Below, one piece after another: positions 55,443 to 64,000 of a stretch of DNA of 64,000 bases; the first letter of the stretch is position 1, and each line of letters begins with the position of its first letter. A model generated the notes under the pieces. It saw nothing but the letters and a program-made list of their open reading frames with translations, was not told the DNA's origin and did no database searches. Both the position numbers and the translations under genes were made by a program. Location: assembly GCA_003246265.1 (NCBI GenBank), contig QKAU01000005.1, forward strand, positions 1 to 64,000. Reading direction: 5' to 3'. The stretch is from Kiritimatiellales bacterium (lineage in GTDB: Bacteria; Verrucomicrobiota; Kiritimatiellia; Kiritimatiellales; Pontiellaceae).

Positions 55443-57569
55443 ATGAAAGCATGCCTGATCATTGCCTGTGCCCTTGCCACGTTCGCCCCGAACGGCAAGA
55501 CGGCGGGCAACGATGCCTGCCTGTTTGATGTGACCGACCGGGCGAACCTGCCCGGGTACCTTCCCACCGACTGCCAGGCAACGATCGTTCGGTCGGAAGC
55601 CGGCCAGGAAACGCTGCAGGTGCGCTTTGGTTGCCATTCGTCCTGGCCGGGCCTTCAGTTCCGCCCCGACCAACTCGAATACACGGCAGACTGGTCGGAG
55701 TACGCGCTGCTCGGCCTCACCGTCAGCAATCCGTCGGACGTACCGGTACGGATCGGTTTGCGAGTCGACTCGGCGCTCGACGCCGCAAAGGGTTGGCAGG
55801 GCATCACGGTGATTGCTCCCGGACAGACGGTCCGGATGCTGCTGCCCTTGGAGCGGCACGAACCCATCATCGGAATGCGCGGACAGCCCCCAATGAATTA
55901 CAGTCGGCGGGATTTCGACGTGCTGCTGCCCTGCTCCGGCTCCGCGCTCGACCTGAAGCAGATCACCCGCTTCCTGCTCTTCGTGGGCCAGCCCCGGCAG
56001 GAACACACCATCCTTCTCCATCGCGTCGAACTGATCCGGAGCATACAGCGCGAGCAGTCCGCGTTCGTCGACCGCTTTGGACAATACAACGGGGACAACT
56101 GGCCGGGAAAACTGCTGGATGAGGGTCAGCTGGCGGCGCGAAGACGTGCAGAAAACGCGTACTTCGCAGCAAACCCGCCACTGCCCGATCGCGACCGCTA
56201 CGGAGGCTGGAAGGATGGGCCCCGGCTCGACGCCACCGGACGGTTTCGCATCCAGAAGCATGAAGGCAGGTGGTGGCTGGTCGATCCCGACGGAAGCCTC
56301 TTCTGGTCGAGCGGCATCACCTGTGCCAGGCTCAACGGCGAAACGGTGGTTGCCGGCCGCGAAGGTTGCTTCGAGTGGCTGCCCGAACAGGGCGATCCGC
56401 TGGCCCGCTTCTATGCCGGGGAGCAGCAGAGCCGAACGTTCGATTTCAGCAAGGCGAACGCTTACCGGAAATATGGCGGCAACTTCACTGGGGAATACTA
56501 CGACATCACCTTGAAGCGCTTCCAGTCGTGGGGCATCAACACCATCGGCAACTGGAGTGCACCGGAAACGTGGCGGCTGAAACGCGTACCCTACACCCTT
56601 CCGGTCCATCCCGCGCGCGCGCCGGCGTTCGTGGCAACCAGTCGCGCCAAAGCCGGCATGGAGATGAAAAAGTGGTTCCCGGATCCTTTCGATCCCCGCT
56701 TCCGCCAGGAGCTCCGCAAGCAGCTGGCTTCCCATGCCGAGCTCAAGGATGATCCATGGCTGCTGGGCGTTTTCATCGACAACGAGCTGCCCTGGACCAT
56801 GGGAGAGGCCTGGCGCCAGCCCGATCATGCACCGACCGGCATTGCGGCCCTCTGCCTGCAGAAAAACGACGGCACCTTCCCCGCAAAGCGCGCGCTGGTC
56901 GACTGGTTGCAAAGGAAGTACAGCTCCATCCACCTCCTCAACCGCGCATGGGGAACCGGGTTCAACGACTGGGAAACCTTCGGCGCCCCCTTCGAACTAA
57001 CTGAACCGCAACGCCTGGGCGGCCTGTCCGACCTGACCGAACTCGACAAGCTCATCGCGCACCAGTATTTCCGAATCTGTCGCGAGGAGATGAACCAGAA
57101 CCTTCCCGGGGTGCTTTATCTCGGTTGCCGATTCAGCGGCATGTATGACCGGCACATCGTTGACGTCGCACGGGCGTATTGCGATGTGGTATCGTTCAAC
57201 ATCTATGCCGACCGCCCCTCCGACCGGACAGCCGACGAGCTGGCCGAGGAGTTCGACTTTCCCGTACTGATCGGCGAATTCCATTTCGGAGCGCTGGACC
57301 GCGGCATGTTCGATCCAGGCCTGTGCCAGGCCAGGGACCAGGACGACCGCGCCTCCAGGTATGCGGCGTATGTTCGCGAAGCGGCCGCGGCGCCCTGGTG
57401 CGTAGGAGCCCATTGGTTCCAGTATCTGGACCAGGCGCTCACCGGGCGTCCCGACGGCGAGAACTACAACATCGGCTTCGTGGATGCGACGGACGAACCC
57501 TACCCCGAAATGCGCGAAGCCGCACGGAAGGTGCATGCGCAACTCTATCAGATCCGGACGGTCCACTGA
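55443..57569 (+). CDS. GH50-like beta-agarase
   Basis: 708 residues: signal peptide, an N-terminal CBM-like beta-sandwich (about 25-210), and a C-terminal (beta/alpha)8 barrel. GGWKDGPRLDATGRFRIQK leads into the catalytic part, WWLVDPDGSLFWSSGITC is typical, VFIDNELPW holds the presumed acid/base Glu448 and LIGEFHFGALDRGMF the presumed nucleophile Glu612. GH50 enzymes cleave beta-1,4 bonds of agarose, giving neoagarobiose or tetraose. 4 bp after the GH28-like gene. The GH117-like gene downstream would act next. Confidence 0.87.
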   Translation: MKACLIIACALATFAPNGKTAGNDACLFDVTDRANLPGYLPTDCQATIVRSEAGQETLQVRFGCHSSWPGLQFRPDQLEYTADWSEYALLGLTVSNPSDVPVRIGLRVDSALDAAKGWQGITVIAPGQTVRMLLPLERHEPIIGMRGQPPMNYSRRDFDVLLPCSGSALDLKQITRFLLFVGQPRQEHTILLHRVELIRSIQREQSAFVDRFGQYNGDNWPGKLLDEGQLAARRRAENAYFAANPPLPDRDRYGGWKDGPRLDATGRFRIQKHEGRWWLVDPDGSLFWSSGITCARLNGETVVAGREGCFEWLPEQGDPLARFYAGEQQSRTFDFSKANAYRKYGGNFTGEYYDITLKRFQSWGINTIGNWSAPETWRLKRVPYTLPVHPARAPAFVATSRAKAGMEMKKWFPDPFDPRFRQELRKQLASHAELKDDPWLLGVFIDNELPWTMGEAWRQPDHAPTGIAALCLQKNDGTFPAKRALVDWLQRKYSSIHLLNRAWGTGFNDWETFGAPFELTEPQRLGGLSDLTELDKLIAHQYFRICREEMNQNLPGVLYLGCRFSGMYDRHIVDVARAYCDVVSFNIYADRPSDRTADELAEEFDFPVLIGEFHFGALDRGMFDPGLCQARDQDDRASRYAAYVREAAAAPWCVGAHWFQYLDQALTGRPDGENYNIGFVDATDEPYPEMREAARKVHAQLYQIRTVH

Positions 57570-57734
57570 ACGAGGAAGGGAAGACGCCGCCCATCGCGCT
57601 CCCCGCCACGGGGCCTTCTTCCGCTCGACTCCGCACCGCAACTGGACAATCGTCCAGCTGGCCATGGGAGAGCTTCCTGTGCCAGTCTCGTCGGATTGTG
57701 GGAGAGGGCTCCCGACGCCATCGGAGGGAATGGA

Positions 57735-59120
57735 ATGGTTGCACGACAGATGCTGGTATTTTGCCTGCTGGCCGGAACGGCGTTTTCGGTGCCGGCCACG
57801 CGGCCGCCCAACATCGTGCTGCTCTTCTCGGACGATGCGGGCTATGCCGACTTCGGCTTCCACGGCAGCCGCCACTTCAAGACGCCGAACCTCGATGCGC
57901 TGGCCGAAGCGGGCGTGCGCTGCTCGCAGTTCTACGTCACCGCCGCCGTGTGCGGCCCCTCGCGCGCCGGCCTGCTGACCGGGCGCTACCAGCAGCGCTT
58001 CGGGTTCGAGGAGAACAATGTGCCCGGCTACATGAGCCTCAACGGGGCGACGGGCGACGACATGGGGCTTCCGCTCGACCAGAAGACCATCGCCGACCAC
58101 CTGAAGGCCCTGGGCTACCGGACCGCCATCTTCGGGAAATGGCATCAGGGAAGTGCCGACCGCTTCCACCCCCTGAAACGCGGCTTCGACGAGTTTGCCG
58201 GTTTCCGCGGCGGCGCCCGAAGCTACTTTGCCTACGAGGAAGACGAAGGCCCCACGGAAAACAGGATGGAATACGGTTTCGGCGACTACCGGGAAACGGA
58301 CCGCTACGTGACCGACCTGCTGGCCGACGAGGCATGCGCCTTCATCGAACGGAACAAGGATCGGCCCTTCTTCGCCTATGTGGCCTTCAATGCCGTCCAC
58401 ACCCCGATGGAACCCGATCCCGCCGACAAGGAGCTCTTTTCGGAACTTGCCGGCCAGCGCCGCCAACTGGCACAGATGACCCTTTCGCTTGACCGCGCCT
58501 GCGGGAAGATCGTCGACACCCTTGCGAAGCTCGGCCTGGCGGAAAGCACGCTGGTCGTCTTCACCAACGACAACGGCGGCCCCACCGATGCCAGTTCGTC
58601 GAGCAACTGGCCCCTGAGCGGCACCAAGGCCAACCACCTCGAAGGCGGCATCCGCGTGCCGGGCCTCTTCGTCTGGCCCGGCAGGCTGGCAGCCGGCACG
58701 GTCTACGACTTCCCCGCGAGCACGCTCGATCTCCTGCCCACCTTCGTCAGGGCGGCCGGCGGCGACCCGTTGGCCACCGAGGGTCTCGACGGCGTCGACC
58801 TGATGCCCTATCTCGAAGGGAAGAACACCGGACGTCCGCACCAGACGCTCTACTGGAAGAAGGAGAACCGCGGCGCGATCCGCGATGGCGACTGGAAGTT
58901 GTTGCGCTTTCCCGACCGCCCGGCGGAGCTCTACAATCTCGCCGACGATCCCTCCGAGGAGAACAACCTCGCCGATGCGCATCCGGAGCGGGTCCGCTCG
59001 CTCTACAAGAAACTGTTCAGCTGGGAGCTTGAACTGGAGCGCCCGATGTTCATGCTGAAGCGCTACTATGAAGGCAAGGCGATGGAGCGGATGGACCAGT
59101 ACCGCAAGCAACACCCCTGA
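57735..59120 (+). CDS. Formylglycine-type sulfatase (5)
   Basis: 461 residues, signal peptide (about 1-19). [40 protein letters not shown] (Cys73), [20 protein letters not shown] and [19 protein letters not shown] are classic; this is the most standard arylsulfatase-A-like member in the window. The start has GGAGG upstream; a longer open frame before it was rejected. It lies between the GH50-like and GH117-like genes, 165 bp after the former. Confidence 0.94.
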   Translation: MVARQMLVFCLLAGTAFSVPATRPPNIVLLFSDDAGYADFGFHGSRHFKTPNLDALAEAGVRCSQFYVTAAVCGPSRAGLLTGRYQQRFGFEENNVPGYMSLNGATGDDMGLPLDQKTIADHLKALGYRTAIFGKWHQGSADRFHPLKRGFDEFAGFRGGARSYFAYEEDEGPTENRMEYGFGDYRETDRYVTDLLADEACAFIERNKDRPFFAYVAFNAVHTPMEPDPADKELFSELAGQRRQLAQMTLSLDRACGKIVDTLAKLGLAESTLVVFTNDNGGPTDASSSSNWPLSGTKANHLEGGIRVPGLFVWPGRLAAGTVYDFPASTLDLLPTFVRAAGGDPLATEGLDGVDLMPYLEGKNTGRPHQTLYWKKENRGAIRDGDWKLLRFPDRPAELYNLADDPSEENNLADAHPERVRSLYKKLFSWELELERPMFMLKRYYEGKAMERMDQYRKQHP

Positions 59121-59144
59121 ACCACCCTTCGGAGAACCAAACCT

Positions 59145-60218
59145 ATGGGAACAAAGACCAGTGCGGCAACGAAGCGGGCGATGGAGCGGAACTACTTCCA
59201 GGGACCCGGGTGGTATTGCGAAATCGTCAGCAAGCCGATCACCGGCGACCTGGCCGAGGAGCGCGACGGCATGGTGCGGCGCGACCCCAGCGCCGTGATC
59301 GAGGCCGGCGGCCTCTTCCACACATGGTACAGCCGCTCCACCGGAAAAAGCCATGGATTCGGCAGCGGCGACCACGGCAACAAGACCTTCCCGTGGGACC
59401 AGTGCGACATCTGGCATGCCACCAGCAAGGACGGCTGGCACTGGGAGGAGAAAGGCCTGGCGATCGCGCGCGGCGAGCCCGGGGCCTACGACGACCGCAG
59501 CGTATTCACGCCCGAAGTGCTCGCCCACGAAGGCCGCTTCTACCTGGTCTACCAGGTCGTCAAGGCCCCCTATCTCAGGCGCTCGTTCGAAAGTGTGGCG
59601 ATCGCCTCGGCCGACTCCCCATTCGGGCCATGGGCCAAGTCGCCCGCCCCCATCCTCGAACCCACGGGCGACGGCATCTGGGACGGCGAGGAGGACAACC
59701 GGTTCAAGGTATTGAAGAAAGGCGGCTTCGACAGCCTGAAGACCCACGACCCGACCCTGATGTTCTTCAACGGGAAGTTCCATCTCTACTACAAGGGCGA
59801 GGCCATGGGCGAAGAGATGTACATGGGCGGCCGCGAAACCAGATGGGGCGTCGCCATCGCCGACCGCGCCGAGGGGCCGTACGTGCGCAGCGAATACAAC
59901 CCGATCACCAATTCGGGCCATGAGATCTGCGTCTGGCACTACAACGGCGGCATCGCCGCGATGCTGACCACCGACGGCCCCGAACGCAACACGCTCCAGT
60001 GGGCGCCCGACGGCATCAACTTCGAGATCAAGGCCTACATCAAGGGGGCGCCGGAGGCCAACGGACTCTTCCGCACGCCCGGCCACGGGCAGCACCCCCT
60101 TGAAGGGCTGCGCTGGGGCCTTTGCCACGAGGTCACCGGCCAGTCGGGCCATATGCGCCGCTTCGAGGTCGACGAGTCGCTGAAGAACCATTTCATCCGC
60201 CGCGAAAACTACGAGTAG
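59145..60218 (+). CDS. GH117-like alpha-1,3-(3,6-anhydro)-L-galactosidase
   Basis: 357 residues, no signal peptide, five-bladed beta-propeller pattern. [58 protein letters not shown] and [19 protein letters not shown] match GH117 enzymes, which remove 3,6-anhydro-L-galactose from neoagaro-oligosaccharides. Cytoplasmic or periplasmic location is unclear without a signal, but uptake by the symporter followed by cleavage inside fits. Together with the GH50-like gene this points to agar or porphyran as the substrate. Confidence 0.87.
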   Translation: MGTKTSAATKRAMERNYFQGPGWYCEIVSKPITGDLAEERDGMVRRDPSAVIEAGGLFHTWYSRSTGKSHGFGSGDHGNKTFPWDQCDIWHATSKDGWHWEEKGLAIARGEPGAYDDRSVFTPEVLAHEGRFYLVYQVVKAPYLRRSFESVAIASADSPFGPWAKSPAPILEPTGDGIWDGEEDNRFKVLKKGGFDSLKTHDPTLMFFNGKFHLYYKGEAMGEEMYMGGRETRWGVAIADRAEGPYVRSEYNPITNSGHEICVWHYNGGIAAMLTTDGPERNTLQWAPDGINFEIKAYIKGAPEANGLFRTPGHGQHPLEGLRWGLCHEVTGQSGHMRRFEVDESLKNHFIRRENYE

Positions 60219-60248
60219 CCCGGGCAGATCCCGAACAACAGGTCCAGC

Positions 60249-62390
60249 ATGAACAAGATCCGCACCCTCCTGAGCCTCGCCGCAGCAGGCATGCTGTTGC
60301 TGCCCGCCATGCCGGCGGCGGGCCAGGCGGCGGACGACGCGGCGGTGCAGATCCCGACGAACACCCTGCGCAACATCGGCGAGATCAAGCAACTCTCCAT
60401 GGGGGAGGCCGGCAGGGCCTATCATGCCTTGGTGGAAGGACAGGTGCTTTACATCGACCGGGGCGACACGCCATTCATGTTCATCCACGACGGCCAGGTC
60501 GGCATGTACATCCAGCTGACCGTTTGGAGCGAGCTGCCCGAGATCCATGTCGGCGACTGGGTCCGGGTCGAGGGCTATACGCAAGCCGGAGGCTTTTCCC
60601 CCATCATCATGGAGCACTACGTGACGGTCACGGGCTGGGCGCCGCTACCCAAGCCCAAGCCGTACGACCGCACGATGCAGCAGTCGCCCTCCATCGACGT
60701 GGAATGGGTGGCGATCTACGGCCGGCCCATCGCCATGGAGCTGGCCGGCGATTACGGCTACGTGGTCGTCACCATGGAAGTCATGGATACCCAATCCGAC
60801 CTTTTCGTTCCCTATGGCGAACAGGTGTTCGATCGCCTGGCACCCTTCATGTTCCGGGAGGTGTACGTGCAGGCCATCATGGGCACCACGGCCAACGCAC
60901 ACCTCCAGATGACGGGGCGCATCTTCTACGTCGACGGCCCCGATGCGTTCATGCTGCTCGATTCCGTGGCCGAGCACCCCGCCACCCCCGTTCCCATCCA
61001 TGAACTGCTCAGCTACGGCAAGGATCTGGAAGGACTGATCCGGATAGAGGGAACCGTGCTGCACACGGCCCCCGGCACCCTCTATGTGCGGGGCGAGCAG
61101 AACAGCCTCAAGGCCCTCCTCGCCGGAGACAGCCACTGCAAACCGGGCGATGTCGTCGAATTGACCGGCTACGCCAAGGCCCAGCCCATCAGCCCCTCCT
61201 TCTGGACCGTTTCCCTGAAAAAGATCGCCTCGGGACCTCCTCCGGCCCCCACCCCCATCCTCATCGACGGGATCGAGCTGATGGATCCCGACTGGAACAA
61301 CGATTTCGTCAGCCTCGAGGCCGACTATGTCTACACCGGCAAGGCCTTCATCCCGAGCAGCATGGACAGTGCCGATGGCCTTCACCCCAAATCCGCCCAG
61401 GAGACGCTCTGGTGCCAGGCCGGAAACCAGCTGATCGAGGCCCGCCTGCCCGATGGCGTCCTACCGAAGCCCAACCTGCGGCCGGGCAGCCGCGTCCGCC
61501 TCCAGGGCATCTGCCAACTGACCAAGAGCAAGGATCCACGGCTGGAGCGGATGATCGAATCCCTCTGGATCGAGCTGGCCGATGGCGACGCGGTCACCAT
61601 CATCGATCTGGCATCGTGGTGGACGACCCGCCGGCTGCTTTGGGGGCTGGGCATCGCCCTGTTCGCCTGCTCCCTTTCGCTGGCGTGGATCGGGGCGTTG
61701 CACCGCACGGTTGAACGGCAGACGGATACCATCGGGCAGCAGATCAAGCGCGAGACCACCCTGAACGAGCGGCAGCGCATTGCTCGGGAACTGCACGACA
61801 CCCTGGAGCAGGGGCTCACCGCCCTATCGATCCAGCTGAGACGGATCGGCCGGAAGGTCCAGAGCGATCCGGTGGCCACCCTCGACACCATCGAGATGGC
61901 GGAAAGCATGCTGCGCGTCTGCCGCGAGGAGTCGCGCGCCTCCATCCAGGACCTGCGCGGCGGCATCCTGGAGAAGATGGACCTGCCCAACGCCATCGAG
62001 CACCTGCTGGCCCCGCGGATGACCGAGTCTCCCGCCCACCTCAAGCTGGAGGTGGAAGGGGTGCGTCGGCGCCTCACCCTCTTTGCGGAGCACCAGTTGC
62101 TCCGACTGGTCACCGAGGCGGCCAGCAACGCCATGCAGCATGCGGCACCCAGCCACATCTGGATCAACCTGACCTACCTCCCCGACCGGCTCCTGATCAG
62201 GATCCGGGACGACGGATGCGGATTCGAGCCTTCGGAAGTCGAGCGCATGGGACATTTCGGCGTGCGGGGGATGTATGAACGCGCCAACCGCCTCAACGGC
62301 ACCCTGCAGCTCGAAAGCAGGCTTGGCGAGGGCACGACGATCGTGCTGTCCATGCCCTACGATGGATTCCTTGAGGAGGGTTCCCTATGA
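60249..62390 (+). CDS. Sensor histidine kinase, HisKA_3 type with OB-fold-like ectodomain
   Basis: 713 residues. Signal peptide (about 1-27); an extracytoplasmic region of about 430 residues made of repeated OB-fold-like units (GQVLYIDRGDTPFMFIHDGQ; GTVLHTAPGTLYVRGEQ; GSRVRLQGICQLTKSKDP); one membrane helix at about 463-483; then the kinase: RQRIARELHDTLEQG with His516, TEAASNAMQHA (N box), RDDGCGF and HFGVRGMYERANRLNG. It is 30 bp after the GH117-like gene and overlaps the response regulator by ATGA. The ligand is unknown; an agar-derived oligosaccharide is an attractive guess. Confidence 0.92.
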   Translation: MNKIRTLLSLAAAGMLLLPAMPAAGQAADDAAVQIPTNTLRNIGEIKQLSMGEAGRAYHALVEGQVLYIDRGDTPFMFIHDGQVGMYIQLTVWSELPEIHVGDWVRVEGYTQAGGFSPIIMEHYVTVTGWAPLPKPKPYDRTMQQSPSIDVEWVAIYGRPIAMELAGDYGYVVVTMEVMDTQSDLFVPYGEQVFDRLAPFMFREVYVQAIMGTTANAHLQMTGRIFYVDGPDAFMLLDSVAEHPATPVPIHELLSYGKDLEGLIRIEGTVLHTAPGTLYVRGEQNSLKALLAGDSHCKPGDVVELTGYAKAQPISPSFWTVSLKKIASGPPPAPTPILIDGIELMDPDWNNDFVSLEADYVYTGKAFIPSSMDSADGLHPKSAQETLWCQAGNQLIEARLPDGVLPKPNLRPGSRVRLQGICQLTKSKDPRLERMIESLWIELADGDAVTIIDLASWWTTRRLLWGLGIALFACSLSLAWIGALHRTVERQTDTIGQQIKRETTLNERQRIARELHDTLEQGLTALSIQLRRIGRKVQSDPVATLDTIEMAESMLRVCREESRASIQDLRGGILEKMDLPNAIEHLLAPRMTESPAHLKLEVEGVRRRLTLFAEHQLLRLVTEAASNAMQHAAPSHIWINLTYLPDRLLIRIRDDGCGFEPSEVERMGHFGVRGMYERANRLNGTLQLESRLGEGTTIVLSMPYDGFLEEGSL

Positions 62391-63016
62391 AGGACAAGAA
62401 GATTGGCGTGCTGGTGGTCGACGACAATGCGCTCCTGCGGGTGGGTCTGCGAGACACCATCGCCGACGAACCCGACATGGTGCCTGCGGGCGAGGCCCAG
62501 AACGGCGTGGAAGCGCTCGAGATGTACCGCAGGCTACGGCCCGACGTGGTCACCATGGACTACCGCATGCCGAACGAGGATGGCCTCGAGGCCTCCCGCA
62601 AGATCCTCGAGGAATTCCCCGATGCGCGCATCGTCTTTCTGTCCATCTGCGAAGGCGAGGAGGATATCTGGAATGCCTGGCAGGCGGGCGTGCGGGGATA
62701 CCTTTCCAAGACCGAGGCAGCCGAAAACGTCATCGACGCCATCCGGTGCGTCGCCGCGGGCGGCACCTATTTCCCGCCCCAGATCACCGACAAGCTCGAG
62801 GCCCGCAAAGGGCAGAAATCCCTGACGCCCCGCGAAATCGAAGTCCTTCGGCTGATCGTCGACGGCTGCAGCAACAAGGAGATCATGACCACGCTGCACC
62901 TCTCGGCCAGCACGGTGCGGGTCCATGTGTCGAACGTCCTTGAGAAGCTGGACGTGCTCGACCGCACCCAGGCCGCCATCGCCGCCATCAAGCGCGGCAT
63001 CGTCCACCTCGACTAG
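62387..63016 (+). CDS. LuxR/NarL-type response regulator
   Basis: 209 residues. Receiver domain (about 1-120) with VLVVDDNALLRVGLRDTI, the phosphorylated Asp58 in TMDYRMPNEDG, and LSICEGEEDIWNAWQAG with the switch residues; C-terminal LuxR helix-turn-helix (LTPREIEVLRLIVDGCSNKE, LHLSASTVRVHVSNVLEKLD). The start overlaps the kinase stop by 4 bp, so they form a pair. It probably controls the galactan-degradation locus or the secreted proteins downstream. Confidence 0.95.
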   Translation: MKDKKIGVLVVDDNALLRVGLRDTIADEPDMVPAGEAQNGVEALEMYRRLRPDVVTMDYRMPNEDGLEASRKILEEFPDARIVFLSICEGEEDIWNAWQAGVRGYLSKTEAAENVIDAIRCVAAGGTYFPPQITDKLEARKGQKSLTPREIEVLRLIVDGCSNKEIMTTLHLSASTVRVHVSNVLEKLDVLDRTQAAIAAIKRGIVHLD

Positions 63017-63393
63017 GCCGGGCGTCGTCGTGGAAGGGCGGAACGCCGGTCAACGGCTATGCGCTCAAGGCGGCCTATGGCGCGGATGCCGATCCAGGTA
63101 CCTTCACCATGAAGATGGGCGGCGTGGCCAGGGACTTCACCGTGACCTCGATCGCCATCGGCGCCAACAGCGCATCCGGCCAGTTCACGCCCTCCGTTAA
63201 AGGCTATCTGGACGGCGCCCTGGCATGGACCATCCTGCCCCCCAGCAGCGGGTTCGCCACCTGCACCGCGGCGACCTCCGGCAACATGGCGCTGCCGATC
63301 GACCAGGTTGTCTGGAACACGGGGGTCGCCTCCGATCCGAACAACAGGTTCGGCAACAACATCGACAACCTGGCCGTGCGGATCGAGTTGTAA
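63017..63393 (+). pseudogene. 5'-truncated remnant of a secreted-protein gene
   Basis: Directly after the response-regulator stop, a frame without a proper start reads SWKGGTPVNGYALKAAYG, DPGTFTMKMGGVARDFTVTS, then GQFTPSVKGYLDGALAWTIL and ends GNNIDNLAVRIEL with TAA at 63391-63393. This is the beta-sandwich C-terminus of a secreted protein with no N-terminus, signal or ribosome site. The following gene at 63707 starts a secreted protein of similar style, so partial duplication and decay is the simplest explanation. An internal ATG at 63109 without a signal could give 94 residues, which I think is not a real gene. Confidence 0.6.
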
Positions 63394-63706
63394 TCGACAT
63401 CCGCACCCCTGCGAAGCGCACAGAAAAACCCCTTTTCAAAGGTTTGAGGGAGATGGAAACAGCACCGGTGAGGCCGATAGGGGTGGCCCGGAATACCATC
63501 CAAGCTTTTGCAGGCAAACAGGATCGTACATTTGTCCAACTACCCATTTTGCTCGCGGTGCCTATAGTGGGTGCGAGCATGAAGTAGGAGAAGGTGCAGC
63601 CAACCTCTGCATGGCCGCCGGGGCCGGGAGACCGGACCCGCAATCTGCGGCGATAACCAGAACGGAATGCACGATGCGTGCATTCAAACTAGAAAAAGGA
63701 GTGAGA
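63394..63706. other. 313-bp intergenic region with two inverted repeats
   Basis: No gene. It holds TGCTCGC (63550-63556) and GCGAGCA (63573-63579) with a 16-nt centre, and the stronger repeat listed at 63665-63685. No convincing -35/-10 pair was found, although transcription of the last gene should start here. Confidence 0.45.
63665..63685. promoter_or_regulatory. Inverted repeat upstream of the right-edge gene
   Basis: GAATGCACG, ATG, CGTGCATTC: 9-bp perfect arms with a 3-bp centre, 21 bp before the start codon at 63707. It could be an operator or a 5'-UTR hairpin controlling access to the AAAGGAG ribosome site that follows. Confidence 0.55.
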
Positions 63707-64000
63707 ATGATGAACCACAGGCAGTTAATCTTTGCCGCGGCATGTGCGGCGGCCTTGATCGCCCCGCAAGCCAAGGCGGCCGGCCCAGTCCTGTTCTACG
63801 ATTTCGAAGACCAGCCCCTGTTCGACTCGTCGTGGGACAGCAGTTTCAGCTCCGATGTTTCCGGATATCGCCTGAAGGGATCGGGCCAGGGCGATGCCAT
63901 GAAGCGTCCCGCAACCAATCCCGCGGCATGGCAGGGCGGCTTCGTCTTCACCTACGGGAACGGGGCAACGGATGCCATCAGCATGACCCTCTCCAACACG
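63707..64000 (+). CDS. Exported protein, 3' end cut by window edge
   Basis: 98 codons visible. ATG at 63707 (a second ATG follows at once) with AAAGGAG upstream. A signal peptide (NHRQLIFAAACAAALIAPQA, cleaved near AKAAG) is followed by VLFYDFEDQPLFDSSWDSSF, typical of secreted Verrucomicrobia-group proteins that often end in a PEP-CTERM-like tail. The visible part has no enzymatic motif. The remnant upstream resembles the C-terminus such a protein could have. Confidence 0.7.
   Translation, partial: MMNHRQLIFAAACAAALIAPQAKAAGPVLFYDFEDQPLFDSSWDSSFSSDVSGYRLKGSGQGDAMKRPATNPAAWQGGFVFTYGNGATDAISMTLSNT

Noticed and set aside
56997-60617. A frame of about 1200 codons on the minus strand opposite GH50, sulfatase 5 and GH117
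   Set aside because: Same reason: shadow of three well-supported genes, no domain motif, no signal or ribosome site.
63109-63393. A 94-residue protein starting at the internal ATG
   Set aside because: The same frame is open upstream with matching protein-like sequence, there is no ribosome site and no signal peptide; a truncated remnant explains it better.

Overview
The window looks like a chromosomal piece of a GC-rich, Gram-negative, probably marine bacterium of the PVC group. Kiritimatiellota (Pontiella-like) is my best guess. The reasons are five formylglycine-type sulfatases beside GH50- and GH117-like enzymes, a PEP-CTERM protein, a sodium:solute symporter inside a sugar-degradation locus, and a two-component sensor with the OB-fold-like ectodomain style common in Verrucomicrobia and relatives. 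LPS genes (kdsD, an LpxL-like acyltransferase, an LptF/G permease) indicate an outer membrane. The assignment is inference; no rRNA is present.

Region 1 (1-24.0 kb, all minus strand) is a long polysaccharide-precursor and sulfation island. Reading in the direction of transcription: a GbsR/MarR-type regulator with a perfect palindrome over its own start region, a NusG/RfaH-like elongation factor, glmS, an SLC13-type anion permease, cysQ, cysD, a cysN-cysC fusion, gmd, a small GxxExxY protein gene, fcl, a pair of paralogous secreted proteins (one with a PEP-CTERM tail), galE, a complete D-glycero-D-manno-heptose set (gmhB, rfaE2, rfaE1, gmhA), wecB, wecC, an MBOAT acyltransferase with an SGNH-like partner, a universal stress protein, and a truncated DUF4091/GH123-like enzyme. 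Together these supply GDP-fucose, UDP-ManNAcA, activated heptose, UDP-Gal, GlcN-6-P, PAPS and O-acetylation. Glycosyltransferases, flippase, polymerase and sulfotransferases are not seen here.

Region 2 (24.1-35.7 kb) is housekeeping: tRNA-Asn, recR, a YbaB/EbfC gene, dnaX with two long A-tracts, the SRP RNA, an LptF/G permease, an LpxL-like acyltransferase, an ELM1-like gene, yebC, tyrS, rpsA and an AEC transporter. Region 3 (35.8-40.4 kb) encodes exported redox proteins: a SphA-type outer-membrane protein, an eight-haem-motif cytochrome, a DUF3373-type porin and a monohaem cytochrome. Region 4 (40.7-44.8 kb) has a LysM lipoprotein, a SppA-like protease, kdsD, a PDZ protein and a small lower-GC exported protein.

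Region 5 (45.1-63.0 kb) is a locus for a sulfated, probably agar- or porphyran-like galactan: five sulfatases, an SSS symporter, a GH28-like beta-helix protein, a GH50-like agarase, a GH117-like enzyme and a HisKA_3/LuxR two-component pair. It ends with a 5'-truncated remnant of a secreted-protein gene and the start of another secreted protein at the right edge.

Points to look at first: the two dnaX A-tracts, each followed at once by a stop in the shifted frame; heptad-repeat insertions inside three nucleotide-sugar genes (wecB, galE, fcl); the self-operator and antiterminator arrangement at the head of the 23-kb sulfated-polysaccharide island; and the cytochrome-porin module.
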